The position numbers and the translations under genes are program-made. The notes under the pieces are model-generated. The model saw nothing but the letters and a program-made list of their open reading frames with translations, was not told where the DNA came from and ran no database searches. Below are positions 55,521-64,000 of a stretch of DNA of 64,000 nt, in pieces (the first letter of the stretch is position 1; each line of letters starts with the position of its first letter). The DNA comes from Sthenelais limicola (taxonomy: Eukaryota; Annelida; Polychaeta; Phyllodocida; Sigalionidae): NCBI GenBank assembly GCA_942159475.1, contig OW804096.1, forward strand, positions 18,314,906 through 18,378,905, given 5' to 3'.

Positions 55521-55683
55521 CCACCAGGGTGTAGGCGACTATCCCACACTCTATAGATGATCCCCTATGGTCCAAACTACCCCATACCCCCCACCCACCC
55601 CCAACCCATTTATTGACTCTAAAACCCTCCTTGACCAGAAGTATTCACCAAGGACTTGTTCTATATACCCCGATTAAGTATAT

Positions 55684-55929
55684 GGGTCAGATCATCAGAA
55701 AATATACAATCGGCAGCTCTACACATTTAGTAAATTACGCTAAATCAGGCTGAAAAAAATGGTCAATACTATCAATACTAGGTTTATTTGTGTATATTTG
55801 GTATTGCCTTGATTCAAATAATCTGTTCGGTTATGGTTAGCTGTATTTTGAACCCCATTCCTGTCGTAAATTTGAGTTATTTGAGTAGTTTGGTGAAGGT
55901 GAATTATACATTTTCTGACGGCTTGACCC
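55684..55929 (-). mobile_element. Family A MITE, ATAT target duplication
   Basis: Inverted copy from GGGTCAGATCATCAG to TGACGGCTTGACCC. ATAT flanks both sides. Confidence 0.88.
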
Positions 55930-55944
55930 ATATAGGCTGTATAT

Positions 55945-56184
55945 GGGTAAGATTTTCAGAAAATGTACAATTGGCAGCAGTACACATTTAGTAAAATCTG
56001 CTAAATTAGGTTGCAATGTTGTCAATACTATATGTAAACTCGAGTATATTCGGCATTGCATTGATTGTAGCAATCTGTTTGGTTAGCTTGAACTGTATTT
56101 TGAACTTTATTTTCGTCTGAAATTATTTGAGTTATTTGAGAAGATTGGCGAAGTTGAATTGTACATTTTCTGAAAATCTGACCC
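55945..56184 (-). mobile_element. Family A MITE between 14-15-bp direct repeats
   Basis: Same orientation as the preceding copy and 15 bp from it. ATATAGGCTGTATA precedes (55930-) and follows (56185-) the element. Confidence 0.88.
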
Positions 56185-56539
56185 ATATAGGCTGTATAAT
56201 AGTGGAGCCGGGGATTATGGCGCCTTTAAGCGAATTGTCGTCTGCTTGATCACTCGACCTTGACCTTTCTCGCTGATCCTCCTTTTTGAGCGCCAAGATC
56301 CGCATTCACTTCCGACACAATGCTCACTCACAAAACCCTCTTAAACCAAAGCTTCTAAATCGTCCTATTATCGTTGTTTTCCCCCCAATGACTCAGCATA
56401 ATTATTCCGTGAGGTGTAACCGCACTCGAAATTAAAATAGACCTTTTCAGAAAATTAACTCGGATTTTTTTCTTCAGTGAATCATATATACAGATTCTGT
56501 TTCAGGTTTGAACTTGTATTTTTAGGTTTTGAAAGAGTT
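56185..56539. other. unique intergenic DNA
   Basis: GTCGTCTGCT motif at 56237-56246. No gene recognised. Confidence 0.5.
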
Positions 56540-56865
56540 GTGTGGCGGATTTAAATGATTTAAAAGTCACTGAGCCAGGTCAAGGTGTTGAAGGGCGCAT
56601 TAAACATTGTGCCCAGAGGTGGAGGGGCGGAGGTGGCGACGAGCTCTTTCTCTACCGGACACGCTGCGGCGGAGACGGACAATCGCCATCTGCGCCCAGT
56701 GCGAACTGGTTCCATACAAGACCGCCCCATCATCCTTGGTTAGGCAATTATGTATTGGGGCATCTAGAAGTGATGCTTGGATTTATTTTGATAAGAGCGG
56801 CTGTCATTGCTTCAGACAAATAATTAGCCACTTCTCATGGGTGGAAGCCAAGTGGGTCTAAAGGT
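56540..56865 (+). other. GC-richer segment, possible exon or gene remnant
   Basis: The segment is visibly richer in G and C, with several CG dinucleotides, than its AT-rich surroundings, and has two overlapping open frames (56542-56823 and 56607-56861). One begins MADLNDLKVTEPGQGVEG, the other ends CFRQIISHFSWVEAKWV. I recognise no family in either. A single coding exon, a decayed transposase piece or plain unique DNA are all possible. Confidence 0.25.
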
Positions 56866-57169
56866 GTTTAAGAAAGTATAAGTAAATGTAGCGACTGCTT
56901 TCAAGATTCTGGTGATATGGAGCTTGAGTCATGAAAAGGCACATAATAATGTTACTAATCCTGGGCCGCTAGTATATATGCTTCACATGTGGATCAGATG
57001 TTGGGGTGTATGATATTAAAGGCTTAGGTCTGAGCAGAGAAAATATTTCTCAGAATTGGCTCTATTTTTGGGTTATTAATTAGCCACTGTGCATATCTGA
57101 AGGGTGAGATTTTTTAAAATGTATGTTTTTTGTTTCTTTTGCCCATCTTGAGGCTGAGCCTTTCTGTGT
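56866..57169. other. unique intergenic DNA
   Basis: No gene recognised. Confidence 0.5.
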
Positions 57170-57358
57170 CTCTGTTTAACTTTCTCTTCTTTCTCTGCCT
57201 CTCCCACTCTCTCCATCCCTCTCTCTCTCTCCCTCTCCCACTCTATATGACTCTCTCTCCTTCTGCCTGTTTCTCTCCCTCCCTCCCTCTCTCTGCCTCT
57301 CCCTCTCCCATTCTCTGCCTCTCGCTCCCCCTACCTTTACCTCTCCCACTCTCCCTCC

Positions 57359-57389
<31 letters not shown>

Positions 57390-57656
57390 CCTCTCTCCCT
57401 CTCTCTGTGTTTCTCTCTCCTCTCTCTCCTCCTCCTCATCTCTCTCTGTCTGTCTCTCTCCATCCCTCCCTCTCTGTCTCTCTCCCACTCTCCCTCTCTC
57501 TGTGTTTCTCTCTCCTCTCTCTCCTCCTCATCTCTCTCTGTCTGTTTCTCTCCTTCCCTCCCTCTCTGTCTCACTCCCTCTCTCTCCCTCTGTCTCTTTC
57601 TGTATCCTACCTATCTCCCTCTCTGTTTCTCTCCGTCCCTTTCTCTTTCACTCCAG
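57170..57656 (+). repeat. CT-rich tract with a ~95-bp duplication
   Basis: CTCTCTGTGTTTCTCTCTCC then TCTCTCTCCTCCTC and ATCTCTCTCTGTCTGT recurs at ~57400 and ~57496. Confidence 0.93.
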
Positions 57657-57953
57657 ACCTACCCCTATATACTCCCCTATACTAGTAATACTACTATATA
57701 TTCCTCTCCATTGTACCCACCCAGACCAGCATATACATATATATTGCTGACCAGTATCAATATTGTATTATGAAGGCCAATATTTGTCCGTGTGTAGTGG
57801 GTAAGGTGTGGCTATTGCAGGCTATTTCTGACCACTGGCCGAGGTACGGGACAGAGAGAATAGGGGAGAATATGGGCAGTCTGTAGTTGGTGTTGGCCTT
57901 ATGCTGGTCAATTGAGCTGTAGTAGTCTAGATCCTGATTAATAAGGATTTGTA
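57657..57953. other. unique intergenic DNA
   Basis: No gene recognised. Confidence 0.5.
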
Positions 57954-58230
57954 GAGAGGAAGGGCAGAAGTGGGGCAGGTAGAATGGAAAGGGAGAGAAA
58001 TAGGGGGGTTCCGAGAGAGAGAAGAGAGGTGGAGATTTGGGAAGAGAGAGAATTTCAATGCCAAAGAGGAATGAATGGGAGAGAAACAGAGGGGGAGAGT
58101 GGGAGAGAGAGAGATGAGAGAGAGATGAAGGGATAGAGGAAGAGGAAGGGGAACAGAGGGAGAGAATTGGAATGAAATAGGGAAAATGAGTTAGAATGGG
58201 AAGGACAGTTCGAAAGGGAGTAGAATTCAA
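57954..58230 (+). repeat. imperfect purine-rich tract
   Basis: Purine-rich but less regular than the others, with GGGAGAGAGAGAGATGAGAG near 58100. Confidence 0.8.
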
Positions 58231-58382
58231 AAGAGGAGATCGAGGGGGCAGTGGCTAAAATGTGAGAATAAAGGAGAGAGAAAAGAAAGATCCACTGAGA
58301 CAGAAAGAGCGACTAAGTCAAGGCCAAGCAGAAAGCCCTGTGAAAGCCCTACACACTCTCACCTCTCCACTCCACATGACAT

Positions 58383-58616
58383 GGGTCAGATCTTCACAAA
58401 ATATACAATTGGCAGATCAACATATTTTGTCAATTCTGCTAAATTGGACTGAAAAATCATCAACACTATGTATATATGGGTGTATTTGGTATTGCCTTGA
58501 TTCAAACAATCTGTTTGGTTATGTTGAACAGTGTTTTGAACCGGATTTTGTCTTAAATGTGGGTTATTGGAAAGAATTGGTGAAGGTGAATTGTGCATTT
58601 TCAGAAAATTTCACCC
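58383..58616 (-). mobile_element. Family A MITE, full length
   Basis: Inverted copy with GGGTCAGATCTTCAC left and CAGAAAATTTCACCC right. Flanks ACAT and ACTC. Confidence 0.87.
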
Positions 58617-58724
58617 ACTCCAGCCATTCACGGCGACTACAAACCATTCTTTTTACCCAAACCACTTGTCCGTGCCGTTATATTTTTGCCACAAGGACCT
58701 CCCTCCTCTTTCAGAGCAATGTGC

Positions 58725-58959
58725 GGGTCAGATTTTCAGAAAATGTACAATCTAGAGTTTTACACATCGATCGCATTCTGCTAAATTAGAGTAAAAAATG
58801 ATAAATACTGAATATATTTGAGTATATTCTGTATTGTATACATTCAATAAATCTGTCTGGTTATGTTAAACTATATTTTAAAGCTCATTTCTATCCTAAA
58901 TTTGAGTTATTTGAGACAATTGGTGAAGGTGAATTGTACATTTTCTGAAAATCTGACCT
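58725..58959 (-). mobile_element. Family A MITE, full length, GTGC target duplication
   Basis: Inverted copy flanked by GTGC at 58721-58724 and 58960-58963. The right terminus has one change (GACCT). Confidence 0.9.
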
Positions 58960-59171
58960 GTGCACTGCTTTCTATTCCCCTCACGTCTCGCACAGTCGCC
59001 CTACTCAAAGATCTTGTGTCTGTTTTTGTGCAAGTTTGATCGGTAGACAAAAAGTGCTTCGGACTGAGGATGATTTCTCTCTTTCCTATTGAAAAAAGTT
59101 CTGAGAATATGGATTGGGGCCTTGGTAGGAGTTCGTGTCTGGAGGATTTGAATGTATTGTGTGTGGGATTT

Positions 59172-59218
59172 GGGTGGTGTGGTGGTGTGGTGGTGTGGTG
59201 GTGGTGGTGGTGTGGTTA
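59172..59218 (+). repeat. GGTGT/GGT simple repeat
   Basis: GGTGGTGTGGTGGTGTGG then (GGT)n. Confidence 0.9.
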
Positions 59219-59342
59219 TAGGTGGGGATAGTTGGCACCACAATGAAAGGAATTACTGGTGTAGATTTACTTGTTAGAATTGTTGAATAATATAGGGACA
59301 TGTAGGAAGGTACATGTAGACAGCTTGTGTATAAATCTTGTA

Positions 59343-59570
59343 TACATACACACATACATACATACATACATACATACATACATACATACATACAATGTCA
59401 TGTATACATACATGTATATACATGCATACATATATAGATACATATAAACATACATACATACATACATACATACATACGCATGCATTCATACATGTATACA
59501 TTCATGCATACATACACTGCTATGTACATGTATACATACATACATTCGTTCATATGTACATGTATGAACT
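59343..59570 (+). repeat. CATA microsatellite, interrupted
   Basis: Long (CATA)n blocks at 59346-59394 and 59450-59477 with ATGTATACATACATGTATAT variants between. Both strands show spurious tyrosine/methionine/valine frames. Confidence 0.94.
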
Positions 59571-59689
59571 ATTCAATAAATCTGTCTGGTTATGTTGAAC
59601 TGTATTTTGAACCTGATTATCCTCTTAAATTTGGGTTATTTGAGAGGATTGGAGAAGGCCAATTGTACGCTTTTCTGAGGTTTTGACCC
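59571..59689 (-). mobile_element. Family A MITE, left half missing
   Basis: Only the half ending GGAGAAGGCCAATTGTACGC then TTTTGACCC remains, joined directly to the microsatellite. Confidence 0.82.
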
Positions 59690-59693
59690 AGGT

Positions 59694-59860
59694 AGTCTCT
59701 CTCTCTCTCTACTCTCTCTCTCTCTCTCCCTCTCTCTCCCTCCCTCTCTCTCTCTCTCCCTCCCTCCCTCCCTCTCTCTCCCTCTCCCTCTCTCTCTCCC
59801 CCTCTCCCTCCCTCCCTCCCTCTCCCTCTCTCTACTCACTCTACTCTCTCTACTCGTGCT
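59694..59860 (+). repeat. CT-rich polypyrimidine tract
   Basis: (CT)n and CCCTCCCTCCCTCC units, starting five bases after the MITE end. Confidence 0.92.
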
Positions 59861-59943
59861 CTGCAGCTATTGTGTGAGTATATTGTAGACCTGGCCGCCT
59901 GCCATGGCCAGCCTTTAATCACACATATCATGCTATAAATAGG

Positions 59944-60190
59944 TGATGTGTTACACGGAAATGAGTTATAAGTCGCAACATTTAAACTTTCCCAAGTGTT
60001 TTATTTACAAGTTCTCTTTGTTTGTTGGAATGTTCCCATCTTTTAAGTATCTCACTCCTTAAGTATTGTACTGGATTTGACTGGATTTTTGTTTAAATAT
60101 ATTTTCATTTGCCTTAAATTTAACATTAAATTAAATATTTCCATGGGTTTCTAAGGTCATCCTAGGGCATTAATGATCAACACTGTTTGG
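59944..60190 (-). mobile_element. Family B element, partial
   Basis: GTGATGTGTTACACGGAAAT then GAGTTATAAGTCGC at the left, and TTTCTAAGGTCATCCTAGGG at the right; the other terminus is missing. Confidence 0.65.
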
Positions 60191-60497
60191 TGCATAATCC
60201 ACAGGCAATATGTCGAAAATGGAGGATATTAATCCGTTTCATATCTGCCTAACTAAGGTAGTTATATAGCCCTAAGACTTTCAGGACATTGATTGAATAC
60301 AGTATGTATATATGCCCTTTATCAATCAACATTTTGCGAATCTTTGTTCGCGATACTTGTTGATCAGATCAGATCAGAAACATGTCTGTTTGAGGAAGGG
60401 TACAAGGTATAGATTAGAATTATAAAGGAAAGGAATGCATGAGAAATGTAGCAGGTAGAGGGCAAGGGGTGGGGTGGGGTGGGTGACTTGTGGACAC
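60191..60497. other. unique intergenic DNA
   Basis: CACTGTTTGGTGCATAATCC at ~60181-60200 resembles the 55-bp minisatellite unit (CACTGTTTGGTGTACAATCC). No gene recognised. Confidence 0.5.
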
Positions 60498-60718
60498 GAC
60501 GTCAGAAAATGTACAATCTGCAGCTCTACACATTTAGTAAATTCTGCTAAATTAGGCTGAGGAATGGTCAATACTAGGTATATCTGACTTTATTTGGTAT
60601 CGCATTGATTCTAACAATCTGTTTGGTTATGTTGAACTGTATTTTTAATCTTATTTTGACCTTAAATTAGGGTTATTTGAGAGGATTAGTGAAGTTGAAT
60701 TGTACATTTTCATACCCC
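60498..60718 (-). mobile_element. Family A MITE, eroded termini
   Basis: CGACGTCAGAAAATGTACAA at the left and TTGTACATTTTCATACC at the right. The body is intact. Confidence 0.82.
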
Positions 60719-61073
60719 TGATCCTTGTGTGAGTGTGGTCACATAGACCATCGTACAATTCCACCTTAAATACTCCATGTTAAATACTCCATGTTAAATG
60801 CTGACAGGGACCGTCACCCTTGTCTCTGTCTAACAATACCTGTCACACTGTCACCCTGTGTGGTGACAGCTACAAGTCCCCCCGCATGCTGCATACATGC
60901 TCAAAACCTGCAACTCTACCTGCTCTAATCTACAAAGAATATGTTTGTGGATTTAGTGCAAGTCAGGGCAGGGAAAACTTGAAACTAGTGTCAGATGTGT
61001 GCTATCTTATTGTTTAGTCACTTTCCTCAATACAATACATGAATTCCTGAGGTGAACTGGACTGAACTGAGGA
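60719..61073. other. unique intergenic DNA
   Basis: Short TACTCCATGTTAAA direct repeat at 60768-60800. No gene recognised. Confidence 0.5.
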
Positions 61074-61532
61074 AAGGATGAGAGAGGGATGATAGGAACG
61101 GGTGATTGAAAACTGTACAGAAAGAAGGAAAAACAATCTAGCAAAATAGAAAGGAACACAAGAAAGAAAAGAGGGTGAGAGAGAAAGGAGAGAGAGAAAG
61201 GAGAAAGAGACAAGATAAAGGAGAATGGGAGAGAGAGAAAATGAAAGAGAGACACAGGGAGAGAGAGAATGGGAGAGAGAGAGGAGAAAGACAGGGAGGG
61301 AGAGAAAGGGGGAAAGTCAGGGGGGAGAGAGAGAGAGAGAGGGAGAAAGACAAGGAGGGAGAGAAAGGGAGGGAGAGGAAGGGAGAAAGTCAGGGATGAA
61401 GAGAAAGGGAGAAAAAAGACAAGGAGGGAGAGAAAGGGAGAGAGAGAGCGGGAGAAAGTCAGGGAGGGAAAGAAAGGGATAAAGACAGGGAGGGAGAGAG
61501 CGACAAGAAAGAGAGAGAGAGAGAGAGAGAGA
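61074..61532 (+). repeat. GA-rich polypurine tract
   Basis: GGGAGAGAAAGGGAGAAAG and GTCAGGGAGGGA modules repeated at 30-60-bp spacing between 61290 and 61500. Confidence 0.93.
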
Positions 61533-61751
61533 GCAGATGCTTAGTAAATATCATTGGTCAGTCCAAGGGGGTTTGACTAAGGGTGGGAAGTACTGGTGGG
61601 GGCTAGCTGTTGGTATAGGGATGGGGTACTTTGACTAAAAGGCCATATTTTTGGGGTACTTAACTATAGGGTTAATGGTAATGGGTATTTTCACACTAAA
61701 TCGCAGGGGATTAAATGAGATTCTGTTAAATACATTTTAAGCTGGTCTTTA

Positions 61752-61965
61752 CTTGAGAAGGGAGGAGAGAGAAAGGGTGGAGGGATAGGGTGGGAGAAAG
61801 AGATAGAGGGGCAGAGAGAGGGCTGATAGAGAAAGGGGAAGGGGGGCAGAGAGAGGGAGGGAGGGAAAAATAGAGAGAGGGAGGGAGAAACAGAGAGGGG
61901 GGAGGGGGTAGAGAAACACAGAGAGAGAGAAAGAGAGAGCGAGGGAAAGAGAGATAGACACATAC
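61752..61965 (+). repeat. GA-rich polypurine tract
   Basis: GGGCAGAGAGAGGG occurs twice (61808, 61845). Otherwise GAGAGAG. Confidence 0.92.
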
Positions 61966-62344
61966 AAGAGTAAAGTAAGAAATGACTCATTACAGTAATT
62001 AATTAAACATCTATAAAAAAAACCACGAACTTTGTTTGTTTTGTTTTTTTTTGTTTTTTAAAAAAACAAACCCAAAAAACCCCCAAAACCACGAACTTTG
62101 TTAAGAAAACACAAAATTACATTCATTCCTGAGTGACACTGCTCAGAGCCCTTTTCAGAGCCAAAAGAACCTTGTAGTAAGAGCAGGAAACAGGGGAAGC
62201 TATATTTACTCTGTGGTGGTGACATGACATATAGAGGATCTGTGTGTGTCTAGTTATATTTGATATGATGTATCTATAGGGCCTGCCTCTGTGTACTGCC
62301 TCTGTGTGCCGCCAGTGTTGTCTCTCTCTGTGACAACTACACAC
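61966..62344. other. unique intergenic DNA
   Basis: CCACGAACTTTGTT is repeated at 62022 and 62089 around T-rich then A/C-rich homopolymers. No gene recognised. Confidence 0.5.
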
Positions 62345-63246
62345 CATTACATATTACACCATAACTTGCCTTATTCCATATTACACCATAACTTATTGCA
62401 TATTACACCATAACTTGCCTTATTGCATATTACACCATAACTTATTGCATATTACACCATAACTTGCCTTATTGCATATTACACCATAACTTGCCTTATT
62501 CCATATTACACCATAACTTATTGCATATTACACCATAACTTGCCTTATTGCATATTACACCATAACTTGCCTTATTGCATATTACACCATAACATGCCTT
62601 ATTGCATATTACACCATAACCTGCCTTATTGCATATTACACCATAACCTGCCTTATTGCATATTACACCATAACCTGCCTTATTGCATATTACACCATAA
62701 CTTGCCTTATTGCATATTACACCATAACCTGCCTTATTACATATTACACCATAACTTGTCTTATTCCATATTACACCATAACCTGCCTTATTACATATTA
62801 CACCATAACTTGTCTTATTCCATATTACACCATAACATGCCTTATTCCATATTACACCATAGCTTGTCTTATTCCGTATTACACCATAACATGCCTTATT
62901 CCATATTACACCATAGCTTGTCTTATTCCATATTACACCATAGCTTGTCTTATTCCGTATTACACCATAACATGCCTTATTCCATATTACACCATAGCTT
63001 GTCTTATTCCGTATTACACCATAGCTTGTCTTATTCCGTATTACACCATAACTTGCCTTATTACATATTACACCATAACTTATTGCATATTACACCATAA
63101 CTTGCCTTATTCCATATTACACCATAACCTACCTTATTACATATTACACCATAGCTTGTCTTATTCCATATTACACCATAACCTGCCTTATTGCATATTA
63201 CACCATAACTTGTCTTATTCCATATTACACCATAACTTGCCTTATT
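62345..63246 (+). repeat. 27-bp minisatellite, about 34 units
   Basis: Unit: TTGCCTTATTGCATATTACA then CCATAAC. Shorter 22-bp units lacking TGCCT occur at the start. Variants (GCCTTATTGC, GTCTTATTCC, GTCTTATTCCG) are grouped: GCCTTATTGC is concentrated in the first half and GTCTTATTCC in the second. The 9-residue periodic frame is a by-product. Confidence 0.95.
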
Positions 63247-63329
63247 GCAGGACAATTGAAGGGAATGACCAGTGCAGAATAATTTAAGAAATTGAGTATG
63301 TGACATGTAGACAGTGGAGAACGAGAACG

Positions 63330-63480
63330 AGTTGGAGACATGGGAGGGAGAGAAAGAGGGACAGAAAGAGAAAGAGAGGGTAGGAGAGAGAGAGAAAGGA
63401 GGGAGGGAGAGAAAGAGGAAGAGAAATGGAAGAGGGATGAGAGAGAGAGGAGGAGGCAGAGAAAGGCAGAAACTAGACTA
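63330..63480 (+). repeat. GA-rich polypurine tract
   Basis: GGAGAGAGAGAGAAAGGAGGG units. Confidence 0.9.
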
Positions 63481-63840
63481 GAAGTAAAAAAATGTTATAT
63501 TGAGGTAGGGGAAGAAATTAATGATAAAAGAAAAAAAAGTATAAATTTGGATCATTAACGAAATCAAACCTCACCTGAAGATGCGCAAACCTGCTGTCCT
63601 TACATTCAATACAAATAAAACCATACACATTCATCATAACATCCTCAAATAGTAGTCAAGAAAATTGAATGAAAAAATAACCGCCCCAAATCCACTTGAG
63701 TATGGATACACCAAAACCCTTGTTGGCAAACAGGAAGGGTTGGGCAGAGTAAACACAGCCTATAGATCAACCTTACCCTGGGTGCTGAATATGATTCCCC
63801 TTAGTGCTGCCGTCAGCACGTCGTAAGGTGTATAAATATG
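63481..63840. other. unique intergenic DNA
   Basis: No gene recognised. Confidence 0.5.
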
Positions 63841-63930
63841 TACCTCTGTACCCCCTGTATGGGGGGCTGTATGATGCAGTATTGTACCCCCTCTATGGGG
63901 GGCCATATGATGCATTATTACATCCATACA
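63841..63930 (+). repeat. ~44-bp tandem duplication with palindromic core
   Basis: TTGTACCCCCTCTATGGGGG and TCTGTACCCCCTGTATGGGG are adjacent copies. Each core is a near-palindrome (CCCCCTNTATGGGGGG), followed by TATGATGCA. Confidence 0.8.
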
Positions 63931-64000
63931 TGATTTCAACGACATGATACAGGGGTGCTATATGAAAAGTCAAATTGCATACCAATGCCATATGGGTTGT

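Noticed and set aside
59338..59598. Tyrosine/histidine-rich frame
   Set aside because: Translation of the CATA microsatellite.
62540..63100. 186-codon frame of NLPYCILHH repeats
   Set aside because: By-product of the 27-bp minisatellite; no start, splice or bias signal.
62345..63246. Could the regular 27-bp repeats be a CRISPR array?
   Set aside because: Units are directly adjacent with no unique spacers, and the host is eukaryotic.

Overview
This is eukaryotic, repeat-dominated, gene-poor DNA, most likely from a marine invertebrate and plausibly a mollusc or other lophotrochozoan. The evidence is AT-rich intergenic sequence, 15% or more in short terminal-inverted-repeat elements, about 10 kb of polypurine/polypyrimidine tracts, several minisatellites, and a SINE-like repeat beginning GTGAGTGAGTGAG with a TTACGCC block (compare molluscan repeats, from memory). 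I found no convincing protein-coding gene, tRNA, rRNA, CRISPR array or bacterial-type feature. The longer open frames sit in stop-poor GA/CT tracts or in minisatellites whose period is a multiple of three, and I treat them as spurious.

Repeat families, named here for convenience. Family A: about 41 copies of a ~235-bp MITE-like element with ~28-bp terminal inverted repeats (GGGTCAG at the outer end, GTACAATT at the inner end) and mostly 4-bp target-site duplications (TSDs). Its + orientation is defined as the half containing CACCTTCACC coming first. Family B: ~350-400-bp elements whose termini contain TGAGTCAC and CAAGTCGCAAAA. Family C: ~200-bp elements with CAGTCTAGGCCCAAA-like ends and the internal block TTGGACGCCTACTTCGCTAA. 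Family D: ~330-360-bp elements with ATAGGGG...CCCCTAT ends. Family E: a SINE-like element with 11-13-bp TSDs. Family F: a ~355-bp inverted-repeat element with CCATGTGTCTGT in its ends. A single 197-bp element with ~75-bp inverted arms lies at 40377-40573.

Layout. 1-26.5 kb: unique AT-rich DNA with scattered Family A copies, GA/CT tracts, a 69-bp minisatellite (13.6-14.6 kb) and a 112-bp tandem repeat interrupted by a Family A copy (16.2-16.8 kb); an assembly gap at 3991-4190 lies inside Family A sequence. 27.1-38.9 kb and 39.3-51.85 kb: two copies of the same ~12-kb block in the same order, separated by a 200-N gap at 39079-39278. They are roughly 97% identical by eye where compared, but differ by whole-element insertions and tandem-repeat copy numbers. 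The geometry (end of one contig equals start of the next) suggests two haplotypes placed in tandem rather than a true duplication. 51.9-64 kb: unique DNA with more Family A and B copies, GA/CT tracts, a CATA microsatellite and a 27-bp minisatellite (62.3-63.2 kb).

The functional content is therefore the biology of non-autonomous elements and tandem repeats. No transposase or reverse transcriptase source gene is present in the window.
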